Origin: Kribbella sp. VKM Ac-2568
GTDB lineage: Bacteria > Actinomycetota > Actinomycetes > Propionibacteriales > Kribbellaceae
NCBI RefSeq assembly: GCF_004345365.1
Contig: NZ_SLVF01000009.1
Coordinates: forward strand, 186,001 to 250,000
Direction: 5' to 3'
DNA length: 64,000 nt
Made by a program: the position numbers and the translations under genes. Under the pieces are notes generated by a model that saw only the letters and a list, made by a program, of their open reading frames with translations, had not been told where the DNA came from and did no database searches. Positions 8,864 to 17,426 of the stretch are shown here, one piece after another. Positions within the stretch are counted from its first letter, which is position 1; each line of letters opens with the position of its first letter.

Positions 8864-9775
8864 ATGACCGGCTCTGGTCCGGAGGAAGCCGTAGCGGAAG
8901 CCTTCGAGGAGCAGCGCGGACGGCTGGTGGCGGTGGCCTACCGGATGCTCGGATCGCGGGCGGACGCCGAGGACGCAGTACAAGAGGCATGGCTGCGGCT
9001 TGCGCGCCAGGACCCGGCTGCCATCGACAACCTCGCCGGCTGGCTGACCACCGTGGTGGGCCGGGTCTGCATCGACGTACTGCGCGCGCGCAAGGCCAAG
9101 CCCGAGGCGTCGTACGACGATCGGCTGCCCGAGTTGGTGGTGACCGAGGAGGCCGACGGAGCGCCCGAGGACGACGCGCTGCTCGCCGAATCGGTCGGGC
9201 TGGCGCTGCTGGTGGTGCTCGATACCCTCCGCCCCTCCGAGCGGCTGGCGTTCGTGCTGCACGACATGTTCGCGGTGCCGTTCGAGGAGATCGGTCAGAT
9301 CATCGGCAGGTCCCCCGACGCCAGCAAGATGCTGGCCAGCCGAGCCCGCCGGAAGGTACAGGGCACGCAGCGTTCAACCGATGAACCGCAGCAGCAGCGT
9401 GCGGTGGTCGATGCGTTTCTCGCGGCAGCGCGGAGTGGAGACTTCGAAGGGCTGCTGCGGGTGCTCGATCCGGACGTGACGTGGCACTCCCAGACCCCGC
9501 GTGGCGTGACCGTCAAGCTGGGGGCCACCGAGGTGGCCGCAAAGGCCAAGCTCGCGACGCGCGCGAAGCAGGTGACAACGCACCCCGTGCTCGTCAACGG
9601 TGAGCCCGGGGTGGTGGCGTGGGGCGCGAACGGCCAGGCGCTGAGCGTGATGGCGTGCACCGTCATCGACGGCCGGATCGTCGAGATCGTGTCAGTGACC
9701 GACCCGGAACGCCTCGCGTCCATGGACCTCCCCGGACGTCCCGTCCAGCGTCCGGCCGGAATCGATCAGTTTTGA
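8864..9775 (+). CDS. ECF41-type RNA polymerase sigma factor with SnoaL-like domain
   Basis: 303 residues. The N-terminal sigma-70 region 2 reads AYRMLGSRADAEDAVQEAWL. Region 4 includes LRPSERLAFVLHDMFAVPFE and GRSPDASKMLASRARRKV. About 110 residues follow (from QRAVVDAFLAAARSGDFEGL) that form an NTF2/SnoaL-like domain with the VNGEPG motif typical of ECF41/SigJ. In this group there is no separate anti-sigma factor; the C-terminal domain itself tunes activity. Start: ATG at 8864 is seven bases after GGGAGG; a GTG at 8849 is less likely. The divergent doxX gene is the expected target. Confidence 0.9.
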   Translation: MTGSGPEEAVAEAFEEQRGRLVAVAYRMLGSRADAEDAVQEAWLRLARQDPAAIDNLAGWLTTVVGRVCIDVLRARKAKPEASYDDRLPELVVTEEADGAPEDDALLAESVGLALLVVLDTLRPSERLAFVLHDMFAVPFEEIGQIIGRSPDASKMLASRARRKVQGTQRSTDEPQQQRAVVDAFLAAARSGDFEGLLRVLDPDVTWHSQTPRGVTVKLGATEVAAKAKLATRAKQVTTHPVLVNGEPGVVAWGANGQALSVMACTVIDGRIVEIVSVTDPERLASMDLPGRPVQRPAGIDQF

Positions 9776-9846
9776 AGAAGCAGGTACCGCGGGTCGCTGC
9801 ATAGCATCAGGATCGTTGACATCGATCACGTAGACGGGACCCTCCG

Positions 9847-10311
9847 ATGAACGCCACGCAGAGACGCACCGCGAAGAAGACCTCGGCCTCGCAGGACAAG
9901 TCGTACGGGGGCTTCACCGACGAGGAACGAGGCGCGATGAAGGAGCGCGCGAAAGAACTGAAGGCGGCCGCACGGGGCGCCGAGGCGGAAACCGCCGTAG
10001 TGGAAAAGATCGCCGAGATGTCGGAAGCGGACCGTACGATCGCCGAGCGGGTCCATGCCATCATCACGGCCAACGCGCCCGAGCTCTCGCCGAAGCTCTG
10101 GTACGGGATGCCCGCGTACGCCAAGGATGGCAAGGTCGTCTGCTTCTTCCAGCCCGCCGACAAGTTCAAGGCGCGGTACAGCACGTTCGGCTTCAACGAC
10201 TCGGCAAATCTCGACGACGGCGACATGTGGCCGACCGCCTTCGCCCTGACGAAGCTGACCCCCGCCGTGGAGAAGCAGCTCATCGCCCTAGCACGGAGAG
10301 CCGCGAGCTGA
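9847..10311 (+). CDS. DUF1801 domain protein
   Basis: 154 residues: a charged helical N-terminus (FTDEERGAMKERAKELKAAA), then an alpha/beta domain with LWYGMPAYAKDGKVVCFFQP and FGFNDSANLDDGDMWPTAF. This is the DUF1801/YdhG-like fold, a small soluble family of unclear function, sometimes annotated as iron chaperone-like. The N-terminal 20 residues are basic and disordered-looking. It is monocistronic and follows the ECF41 factor by 71 bases. Confidence 0.75.
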   Translation: MNATQRRTAKKTSASQDKSYGGFTDEERGAMKERAKELKAAARGAEAETAVVEKIAEMSEADRTIAERVHAIITANAPELSPKLWYGMPAYAKDGKVVCFFQPADKFKARYSTFGFNDSANLDDGDMWPTAFALTKLTPAVEKQLIALARRAAS

Positions 10312-10374
10312 GCACCATTCGCCAGGCCCTGGGCTGTCAGGCGCGGGAGCCGGGGCGGGTCTAGGGTCCGCCTC

Positions 10375-10446
10375 ATGTCGCTCGGCCGCCTCCTGACCCA
10401 CGGGCCGCACGGAACCCGCTCCCGACCGCAGCGGCACCCTGCTTGA
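10375..10446 (+). CDS. Possible 23-residue leaderless peptide
   Basis: ATG at 10375 lies seven bases after TAGGGT (10362-10367), a good -10 element for a leaderless transcript. The frame gives MSLGRLLTHGPHGTRS plus seven residues and stops at 10446, six bases before a strong hairpin. Promoter-like signal, short frame and terminator make a self-contained unit, but no homology is recognised and chance is possible. Confidence 0.25.
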   Translation: MSLGRLLTHGPHGTRSRPQRHPA

Positions 10447-10451
10447 TGATG

Positions 10452-10489
10452 ATCCGGCGGCCCGCCGCGGTGAGAGCGGGCCACCGGAT
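10452..10489. terminator. Hairpin terminator, possibly bidirectional
   Basis: ATCCGGCGGCCCGC pairs with GCGGGCCACCGGAT across a 10-base loop: 14 bp with one mismatch. It sits six bases from the TAA of the minus-strand secreted protein and just after the short plus-strand frame. Confidence 0.7.
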
Positions 10490-10495
10490 TGTGGG

Positions 10496-11344
10496 TTAGC
10501 GCCCGGTGGCGAAGAAGGTTGAGAAGACGTTCTGGAGCGCGAGTGAGTCGACCAAGGTCGGGTTGGCGCTGCCCTGGTTGCTCCAGCCGTAGGTGTAGTC
10601 CATCACCGGGGACGGCACGAGCCGCTTCCACTCGGTCAGGATCGCGTGCTCCTGACTCGCGGTCGGCAGGTTGTAGTAGTGGCTCGTCGTCCGCTCCTGG
10701 CCGAATGCCTGGTACACGGGCACGATAGCTGTCAGCGGGACACCCGCCGCCCGAGCCGCGTCGACCTTCTGGCCGATCTTGCTCAGGTCACACTGAGGGT
10801 GGGCGATCGAGCAGGGGTACGGGTCGAGGCCGACCAGATCGACATGGCTGCTCGCCGGCGCGAACGGCTTGTAATCGGCCACCTTGCTGAGCACGATGAA
10901 TGACTTCTGCCGCCCGCCGCTCGCGGCGCGAATGTAGTCCGCGCGCGACCGCAGCGCCGCGGGACCGCCTGGGCAGTCCCCGATGTGCGGCTCGTCGGAC
11001 AGGTAGTAGGCGAACACCTTCGGGTTCGAGGCGAGGGCGTCGACCTTGGCCTTGAAGGTGCTGTCGGCCGGGGTCGGGCACTTCTGGCCCAGCCAGAACA
11101 CCGACTGCACCCCGGTCGGCAAAGTGCTCAGACTGGAGACCGAGGACTTGTCGGCCAGGGTGTAGCCGAGGGCGAAGGGCGCGGTCGCCCCCTTGAGATT
11201 GGTCACGAAATGCCGGGTCGGCGTCTGTGCCTCCGTCTGGGCCTCCGCCTGCGCTCCGCCGGAGGTGGCGGTCAGGGCAACGACGAGGCTGGCGAGCAAA
11301 GCGAGCAGGCCGGCACCGAGGGTGATCTTGGTCGTTCGCGTCAT
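10496..11344 (-). CDS. Secreted protein, putative TIM-barrel-like
   Basis: 282 residues with an N-terminal signal peptide (MTRTTKITLGAGLLALLASL, then hydrophobic residues and an AQAEAQ cleavage region). The mature part shows alternating strand-helix segments such as VFAYYLSDEPHIGD, KSFIVLSKVADYK and HVDLVGLDPYPC. The Asp-Glu of YYLSDEP is placed like catalytic acids of glycoside-hydrolase barrels, but I cannot name a family. I chose the ATG at 11344 because it begins a canonical signal peptide and follows GAGAGGGG. Transcription probably ends at the 10452-10489 hairpin. Confidence 0.7.
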   Translation of the reverse strand: MTRTTKITLGAGLLALLASLVVALTATSGGAQAEAQTEAQTPTRHFVTNLKGATAPFALGYTLADKSSVSSLSTLPTGVQSVFWLGQKCPTPADSTFKAKVDALASNPKVFAYYLSDEPHIGDCPGGPAALRSRADYIRAASGGRQKSFIVLSKVADYKPFAPASSHVDLVGLDPYPCSIAHPQCDLSKIGQKVDAARAAGVPLTAIVPVYQAFGQERTTSHYYNLPTASQEHAILTEWKRLVPSPVMDYTYGWSNQGSANPTLVDSLALQNVFSTFFATGR

Positions 11345-11699
11345 TGGCGGCCCCTCTCGCCGCGGGTCGAGACAAGGCAGGGGAATGACAGGTGAGCGGG
11401 GATGGCGGACATGCAGCAACCTCTCGGGGCGCGTCGGATTACCGGACGGAGGGCGACCATCCGGTCGGCAGGTCACCACGGCATTCGTGCTGCGGTATCA
11501 GTTCCGCAGCGGCCGCATCATGGTGACTCAGGGGCGATTCCCCAGGTCACATCGCCCTCTCTGCCTGGCGCGTGACCTTACCGTGATGTTGCCGGGACAG
11601 CGAATGCCCCCCGGATACCGGTCGGCCAGGTCCGCTGGCCGTGCTCTCGTCAGAGGATGCCGCGATCCGCGAAGGCCTTCTGGACCGAGAGGTCAGCGG
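11345..11699. other. Intergenic stretch, nothing recognised
   Basis: 355 bases between the secreted protein and a LysR fragment. I see no convincing gene, RNA or repeat. It presumably holds the promoter of the leftward secreted-protein gene. Confidence 0.5.
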
Positions 11700-11930
11700 C
11701 TCTCCGCGTTGGGGCTCGTGGCGGCATGCCTCGGGGTGAACATCGTGGCCGCCTCCTACCAGGCGGTGTCACTGGATGGCGTCCGGTGCGTCCCCGTCAT
11801 CGGGCACCAGCGCACCCTCCAGCTCGCCTGGTCGGCCGACAACGCCAACACCGCCCTGCCGGGATTCCTGGACATCGCCCGCCAGATCGCCCGGACCTCG
11901 CTTGTGCCCGGCGATCTACCGCTGGCCTAG
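11700..11930 (+). pseudogene. LysR-family regulator C-terminal relic
   Basis: 76 codons reading LSALGLVAACLGVNIVAASY, then GVRCVPVIGHQRTLQLAWSA and a final helix LPGFLDIARQIA. This is the end of a LysR substrate-binding domain (the valGLGvalvPas motif followed by the closing strand and helix). No helix-turn-helix or first half of the effector domain is found upstream in any frame, so only the last quarter of the gene remains. Confidence 0.65.
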
Positions 11931-11999
11931 CCCCGGGCCCGCAGTCCGCCCGGCCGTCATCACGCCGGAATCGCGGTCACCTTGCGCTCGCCCACAAGA

Positions 12000-12399
12000 G
12001 GACCCGGTTCCCACTGGATCGGCGAACCGCGAGTGGCGAGGCATGTTCTCACTATCCGTAGGCGGGTACTGCTCTGTTGCTCCGGCGGCGAGCGCACGCT
12101 GGTGGGCTTCGTCGAGCCCGACGACACCCAGTCCGAACGCGGACCTGTTCCCGTACTGGGGCTCGTCCGTCGATCGCACCCTGATATTCAAGAATCCAAT
12201 GGCGTCGCCTTCTCCGAGGACCACCTGCTGGCTGGCTGACGCCTCCCCAGTTCTGAGAGTCGACCTTTGCCAGCGGCAACAGCCCGAGCTCGTCAGAGTG
12301 ACGAAGCGTCGGAATCGACAGCCCGTCAAGCGGCGTACGGAACAACAGGAAGTACTCCGTCCCGCCTGCGCCTCAACCGCCTCGATTGGCATAGAGGTT
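12000..12399 (-). pseudogene. Glyoxalase/VOC protein relic with frameshift
   Basis: Reading leftwards, one frame gives NLYANRGG, an early stop, and then EYFLLFRTPLDG, HSDELGLLPLAKVDSQ and NWGGVSQPAGG. From about 12235 the sense continues in another frame as VVLGEGDAIGFLNIRV, FGLGVVGLDEAHQRALAAGA and MPRHSRFADP. Joined, these are the successive strands of a vicinal-oxygen-chelate domain. The early stop and the frame change show it is dead. Confidence 0.65.
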
Positions 12400-12561
12400 G
12401 TCGCTGTGAGCAAGCTCTTCCTGTCGTTCGGTACGGCGGTGTCGGAGCAGCTGCTCGGGTGATCGTCTTGCGAGGTGGCCCGCCCGCCTGGACCCGGAGT
12501 CTGTCCTGTCGATCGTGAAGGGGATCAGGGTCAGCGGGTCAGGCGGATGTTGACGATGGGC

Positions 12562-13029
12562 TCAGTTTTGGATCAGGCCGCCGACCGGCACGGGAGGGAC
12601 GTGGCCGGTTGCCGGTGCGGTCTGAGCCAGAGCGAGGCCGATGTCGACCAGCGATGAGCGGCGCAGGCCGGCGACGTCGAGGATCGGAGTCCAGACCGAC
12701 TCGGCGGTTACGCCATTCGGCTCTGGGCGGAGTTGGCCGCCGGTGATACGGACCTGGTAGAAGATGCCGACATTCTGGTGCTCGATCCGCCCCCGCGCCT
12801 CGGCCGCGGGAATCACCCTCGAGTCTACGCCCAGCAGGCGTTCGACCAACCCGTCGCAGCCGGTCTCCTCAGCGACCTCCCGGATCACGGCATCGAACGG
12901 ATCCTCCGCGTGCTCGACCCGGCCACCCGGAAGCGTCCAGTTGCTGTCGCCATTCGGTGATACGCAACGGGCGAGCAGCACCCGCCTGTCCGCGATGCAC
13001 ACGGCGTACGCCGCCAGCCGGAAACTCAT
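12562..13029 (-). CDS. NUDIX hydrolase
   Basis: 155 residues. The Nudix box is complete: GRVEHAE, seven residues, then REVAEETG, giving the GX5EX7REUXEEXGU pattern at about residues 36-58 and providing the metal-binding glutamates. It is preceded by NWTLPGG and an N-terminal strand (AAYAVCIADRRVLLARC). These enzymes hydrolyse nucleoside diphosphates linked to another moiety; the substrate here is unknown. TAGGGT (13036-13041 on the minus strand) is six bases before the ATG, suggesting a leaderless transcript. The neighbours on both sides are VOC relics. Confidence 0.9.
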   Translation of the reverse strand: MSFRLAAYAVCIADRRVLLARCVSPNGDSNWTLPGGRVEHAEDPFDAVIREVAEETGCDGLVERLLGVDSRVIPAAEARGRIEHQNVGIFYQVRITGGQLRPEPNGVTAESVWTPILDVAGLRRSSLVDIGLALAQTAPATGHVPPVPVGGLIQN

Positions 13030-13070
13030 CCCCGCACCCTAATTCCAACGTCCAAAGATCCACTCATCCC

Positions 13071-13274
13071 ATGACCGTCTTGCCGCCTGCGCTCGAACAT
13101 CTGACGATCAAGCGGATGGACCACGTCGGCGTCGCTGTCGACGACCTCGATGCTGCTATCGCGTTCTTTGTCGAACTCGTCGGCGAGCTCATGCAGTACG
13201 AGGACAGCTATCGGCTCTGCTAGGTCAGCGGCCCCGAGGGCATCATCGTCGCGCTGGCCGAGCAGCTCAGCTGA
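13071..13274 (+). pseudogene. VOC protein relic with internal deletion and in-frame TAG
   Basis: The start is good: KRMDHVGVAVDDLDAAIAFF is the first strand and helix of a VOC domain. It then jumps, within a few residues of GELMQYEDSYRLC, to the last strand, losing about 60 residues. A TAG stop at 13221-13223 interrupts the final motif, after which VSGPEGIIVALAEQLS continues to TGA at 13274. A second relic of the same gene type, 96% identical over the last 51 bases, lies at 19788-19922. Confidence 0.8.
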
Positions 13275-13299
13275 GCTACGGCCACGCAGTACAAGCAGA

Positions 13300-13330
13300 A
13301 GGCCGGTCTCCTGAGAGGGAGGACCGGCCT
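13300..13330. terminator. Hairpin downstream of the VOC relic
   Basis: AGGCCGGTCTCC pairs with GGAGGACCGGCCT around a TGAGAG loop with one bulged base. The same hairpin type is repeated near 19141, and downstream of tRNA-Ala at 26971. Confidence 0.5.
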
Positions 13331-13370
13331 AGTGACTACTGGATGCAACCCTGGTGGCAGAATCAGCCAG

Positions 13371-16300
13371 GTGCTGATCGGGATGCTTGGTTCATTCGAG
13401 GTTCGTACGGACGACGGCACCTCCGCCGACGTGCCGGGCGCCCGGTTGCGCGGGCTGTTGATCGCCCTCGCCCTCGAACCGAACCGCGTCGTCCCAAAGG
13501 CGACGCTGATCGACTGGATCTGGGGTGAGCACTCCCCGTCCGACGCGTCGAATGCCCTGCAACGCTTGGCTTCCCGACTGCGGAAGGCGCTGCCCGGAGG
13601 CATGCTCGAGGGGCAGACGGGCGGCTATCGGTTGACGGTGGAACCCGAGGCTGTCGATGCCCTGCGGTTCGAACGCCTCGTCGGTCAGGCCCGCAACGAG
13701 GATGGTCTGCAGCGGGTTCGGCTGTTGCGCGAGGCCCTCGCCTTGTGGCGTGGGGCGGCCCTGCAGGACGTCGGTCTGGAGGACAGCGCAGCGTTCGACG
13801 CGGCGGTGACTCGGCTCGAGGGGCTACGCCTGGCGGCGATGGAGGATCGGTTCGAAGCGGAAGTCGGCCTCGGCCACGGTGCGGAGCTGGTCCCGGAACT
13901 GACCGACGCGGTGACTGCGCATCCGGTGCGAGAGCGGCTGGTGGCTGCGCTGATGCGTGCCCTCGCGGCAGCCGGTCGCGACAGCGAGGCGCTGCTCGTG
14001 TACGAGCGTATGAGGGAAGCCCTGGCCGATGCGCTGGGTGTCGACCCCTCGCCGGAGTTGTCGGCCTTGCATGTCGCGTTACTGCGGGGCGGGTTGGGCC
14101 GGCGGGAGGAGATCCGGAAGACCAACGTGCGTGCGGAGCTCACGAGTTTCGTCGGGCGGGAGGCCGATGTCGCCGCGGTCCGCGCACTCATCTCCGAGCA
14201 TCGGCTGACCACCCTCATCGGGCCGGGCGGTTCGGGCAAGACCAGGCTCGCCACGGAAACCGCGCGGACGATGATCGGCGACCTGCCGGACGGGATCTGG
14301 CTGGTCGAGTTCGCCCCCATCGGCGCCGACGGTGACGTGGCGCAGACGGCGCTGGCCGGGCTCGGGCTCCGAGATGCCCTGCTCGGCGCGTCACCGAGCT
14401 CGGACCCCGTGGACGGGCTGATCGCCGCGATGCGCGATCGGGAGTTGCTGCTGATCCTGGACAACTGTGAGCATGTGATCGAGTCGGTGGCCGCGTTGGC
14501 GATGAGGGTGCTCGGGGAATGCCGGCGGCTGCGGATCCTGGCGACCAGCCGGGAAGGGCTCGGCATCACAGGTGAGGCGTTGTGGCAGGTCGAGCCGCTG
14601 GGCCTGCCGAACGGTGCCGGTCCGGCCGAGATCGCGTCGTCGCCGGCCCTCCGGCTGCTGCGGGACCGGGCCGGCGCGGTACGCAAGGACATCGGGATCG
14701 ACGAACACACCAAGGCACTGATGGTGCGGATCTGCCGGTCGCTGGACGGAATGCCGCTGGCGATCGAACTCGCTGCCGCCCGGTTGCGCACCATGACCAT
14801 CGAGCAGCTCGCCAACCGGCTCGACGACCGATTCCGCCTGCTGACCAGCGGGAGCCGTACCGCATTGCCGCGGCACAAGACGCTGCGCGCGGTGGTCGAC
14901 TGGAGCTGGGAGTTGCTCACCGACGCCGAGCGGACGTTGCTGCGCCGACTGTCGGTGTTCTCGGGCGGGGCGAGCTTGGAGGCGGCCGAGCAGGTCTGTG
15001 TCGGCGATGTGGTCGAGCAGGATCAGGTGCTGGAGTTGCTCACCTCGCTGGCCGAGAAGTCGCTTCTGGTCACCCAGGGGGGCGGCGCGCCGCGCTATCG
15101 GATGCTCACCACGATCAAGGAGTACGCCGCGGATCGGCTCGCCGAAGCCGGAGAATCCGACCGGACCCGGCAGGCACATCTCGCCTACTTCACCGAGCTC
15201 ACCGAGACCGCCGAGCCCCACCTGCGCCGCGCCGAGCAACTGGAATGGCTCGCTACGCTCGAGGTCGATCACGACAACCTCAGCGCCGCGCTGCGCGGGG
15301 CGATCGCGGCCGGAGACGCACAAGCGGCGATGCGGCTCGCTTCCGCCGCCGGTTGGTACTGGTGGCTGGGCGGACGCCGGTCCGAAGGCCTTGAGTCACT
15401 GATCGCCGCCGCCAACCTCCCGGGCGAGGTGACCGATGACATCCGTGCCATGACGTACGGGCTGGTGGTGCTCTACGTGACCTCGGGGCAAGGTGACGAA
15501 CACCTGGGAGCGGAGTGGATCCACAAGGCGTATCGGTTCAGCCGGCTCAGCCGGAGCGACAACCCGCTGCTGGCATTCGTGATCCCGCTGGAACGCCTGC
15601 TGCAGGCACCGGAGGAAGCAGTGACCGCGTTCGAGTCGTTGCTGGACAGCGTCGACCCCTGGGTGCGCGCCATGGGTCGGTGGCAGGTCGCCAAGATGCG
15701 CACCATGCTCGGCCAGGGCCAGGACGGCCGGGAGGTGGAGACCCAGCTGGAGTTGGCGCTCGCGGAGTTCCGGACGCTCGGCGAACGGTTCGGGATTTCG
15801 CTGGTCCTGTCCGAGCTGGCCGGCCAACTTGCCCTGCGGGGTGAATTCGCCGGTGCCTGCGAGTACTACGAACAAGCGATCGCGGTCCTCACCGAGGTCG
15901 GCGCCGTCGAGGATGTCATCGAGGCGCGAACCCAGCAGGCCATGCTGTACTGGCTTGACGGCGATCGCGACGCCAGTGCTGCGTCCATCGCCGAGGCCGA
16001 GCGGAGCGCCGAAGGTGTCACCTGGCCGTACGCTCTGGTCTCCTTGGCGCTCGCCAAGGCGGGGCTTGCTCGCCTGGGCGGCGACGCCGAGGAGGCCCGC
16101 CGTCAGCTCGGCCTCGCGACCACCCTCTTGGGCGATGCCGCCGAGCAGGCGAACATTCGCGCGCAGATACACAACCAGCACGGCTACCTGGCCGACGATC
16201 TCCGGGAGACCCGTACCCACCGCGTGGCTGCCTGGCAGGCGGCGTCCGAGCTGGGACACGCCTTCCTGCTCGGCCCGATCCTCGTCGGTTTCGCGGACCT

Positions 16301-16511
16301 GGCAGCTCGCCTCGGCCAGTACGAACAGGCGGCGCGGTTGCTCGCGGCCAGTGTCGGCGTCCGCGGACTGGCGGATCTCTCGCAATCGGATGCGGCCAGA
16401 ATCGAGCGGGACGCACGACGTCACCTCGGCGAAGCACGGTTCGCCGAGGTGACGCAGGAGGGTACGCAGACGGACTTGTCCGAGCTGATCGAGGTCACGC
16501 TCGCGTCGTGA
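13371..16511 (+). CDS. SARP/BTAD-type regulator with AAA ATPase and TPR domains
   Basis: 1046 residues from GTG at 13371. Domain order: a winged-helix OmpR-like DNA-binding domain (VLIGMLGSFEVRTDDG to LRKALPGG), a bacterial transcriptional activation domain of helical repeats, and an NTPase module with Walker A GPGGSGKTR at about residue 283 and Walker B LLILDNCEH near 360. A long helical TPR-like C-terminus follows. This is the AfsR-like architecture; such proteins activate nearby metabolic or secondary-metabolism genes. The annotated frame could begin at GTG 13332, but the conserved SARP start is close to GMLGSFEV. A hairpin lies just upstream. The target is unknown; the next genes to the right are convergent. 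Confidence 0.9.
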   Translation: MLIGMLGSFEVRTDDGTSADVPGARLRGLLIALALEPNRVVPKATLIDWIWGEHSPSDASNALQRLASRLRKALPGGMLEGQTGGYRLTVEPEAVDALRFERLVGQARNEDGLQRVRLLREALALWRGAALQDVGLEDSAAFDAAVTRLEGLRLAAMEDRFEAEVGLGHGAELVPELTDAVTAHPVRERLVAALMRALAAAGRDSEALLVYERMREALADALGVDPSPELSALHVALLRGGLGRREEIRKTNVRAELTSFVGREADVAAVRALISEHRLTTLIGPGGSGKTRLATETARTMIGDLPDGIWLVEFAPIGADGDVAQTALAGLGLRDALLGASPSSDPVDGLIAAMRDRELLLILDNCEHVIESVAALAMRVLGECRRLRILATSREGLGITGEALWQVEPLGLPNGAGPAEIASSPALRLLRDRAGAVRKDIGIDEHTKALMVRICRSLDGMPLAIELAAARLRTMTIEQLANRLDDRFRLLTSGSRTALPRHKTLRAVVDWSWELLTDAERTLLRRLSVFSGGASLEAAEQVCVGDVVEQDQVLELLTSLAEKSLLVTQGGGAPRYRMLTTIKEYAADRLAEAGESDRTRQAHLAYFTELTETAEPHLRRAEQLEWLATLEVDHDNLSAALRGAIAAGDAQAAMRLASAAGWYWWLGGRRSEGLESLIAAANLPGEVTDDIRAMTYGLVVLYVTSGQGDEHLGAEWIHKAYRFSRLSRSDNPLLAFVIPLERLLQAPEEAVTAFESLLDSVDPWVRAMGRWQVAKMRTMLGQGQDGREVETQLELALAEFRTLGERFGISLVLSELAGQLALRGEFAGACEYYEQAIAVLTEVGAVEDVIEARTQQAMLYWLDGDRDASAASIAEAERSAEGVTWPYALVSLALAKAGLARLGGDAEEARRQLGLATTLLGDAAEQANIRAQIHNQHGYLADDLRETRTHRVAAWQAASELGHAFLLGPILVGFADLAARLGQYEQAARLLAASVGVRGLADLSQSDAARIERDARRHLGEARFAEVTQEGTQTDLSELIEVTLAS

Positions 16512-16514
16512 GGG

Positions 16515-17348
16515 TCAGCTTGCGCGTTGAAGGGTGATGTCGCCGTGCCGGGTGCGGGCGTGGACCGAGACCTTGGCCTCGGACGGGCCCGGCTCGCCCT
16601 GCGAGGAAACGAAGTTGTGCACCGCCCCGCGCTCGCTGTTGACATCGATGGAGGCAGCGATGCCCTCGCTGATGCCGACCTCGATGTTTCCCGAGCCGTT
16701 CCTCAGCTTCGCCTGACCGTTGGTCATCCGGCCGATCCGGACGGCACCGCTGGAGGTCGCGGCGGTGACGTTGCCGTCGGCGCGGTCGATGTCGAAGTCA
16801 CAGCTGGCACTCCCGAGATCAACGTCTTCCCAGGCATGGCCGATCCAGGCCTGACCGCCCGAGTTCGAGAGCTTGGCCGTGCCCTCGACCTCGCCGATCC
16901 GCAGCGCGAACGCGCCACCGTCGATCGTGGCGGGTCCGGCGATGTGGCCGATCACGACCTCACCGGACGCGATGTTCGCCCGCAGCGCGTCGAGGCGATC
17001 CAGCTGGACCTGACCCGATGCCATGTGCAGCTCGCACTCGCCGAATGAGCCGTCGGCGTGCACGGCCGAGTGCGCCAGGTAAGCGGCCAGGCCGGAGCCG
17101 GTGGGCAGGTCGATCGTGATGGCGACCGACCCGTTCTTGTTCCCGGAGACGGTCGTTTTGACCGACAGCTGGCCGTCGGCGAATTCGACCTTGGTCTTGT
17201 CGGCCACCTTGACATCCGACCGGTTCGCCTCGTCGATGGGTTCGACCAGGACGACGGTGTCGGTCCGGTCGCTCGCGGTGACCCGCACCCGGGCTCCGCC
17301 GACCTCGACGGTCGCGACGATGGGCCCTTGCGTGGCGAATGTAGGCAT
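16515..17348 (-). CDS. DUF4097 family beta-helix-like protein
   Basis: 277 residues made almost entirely of short beta strands with repeats such as SGEVVIGHIAGPA, SGAVRIGRMTNG and GSGNIEVGISEG, the pattern of DUF4097 proteins. No signal peptide is visible (MPTFATQGPIVATVEVGG). The ATG has AAGGAG eight bases before it. It is the third gene after the ABC-transporter pair and probably belongs to their operon; DUF4097 and ABC-2 exporters are often neighbours. Function unknown. The stop is three bases from the convergent stop of the SARP gene. Confidence 0.85.
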   Translation of the reverse strand: MPTFATQGPIVATVEVGGARVRVTASDRTDTVVLVEPIDEANRSDVKVADKTKVEFADGQLSVKTTVSGNKNGSVAITIDLPTGSGLAAYLAHSAVHADGSFGECELHMASGQVQLDRLDALRANIASGEVVIGHIAGPATIDGGAFALRIGEVEGTAKLSNSGGQAWIGHAWEDVDLGSASCDFDIDRADGNVTAATSSGAVRIGRMTNGQAKLRNGSGNIEVGISEGIAASIDVNSERGAVHNFVSSQGEPGPSEAKVSVHARTRHGDITLQRAS

Positions 17349-17426
17349 GACGAATTCTCCTTGTGTCTCGAACGTGAATGTGTTGGTGGGCGGCTCAACC
17401 CCGGCCCGGTCGGTCAGGCGCGCTTC

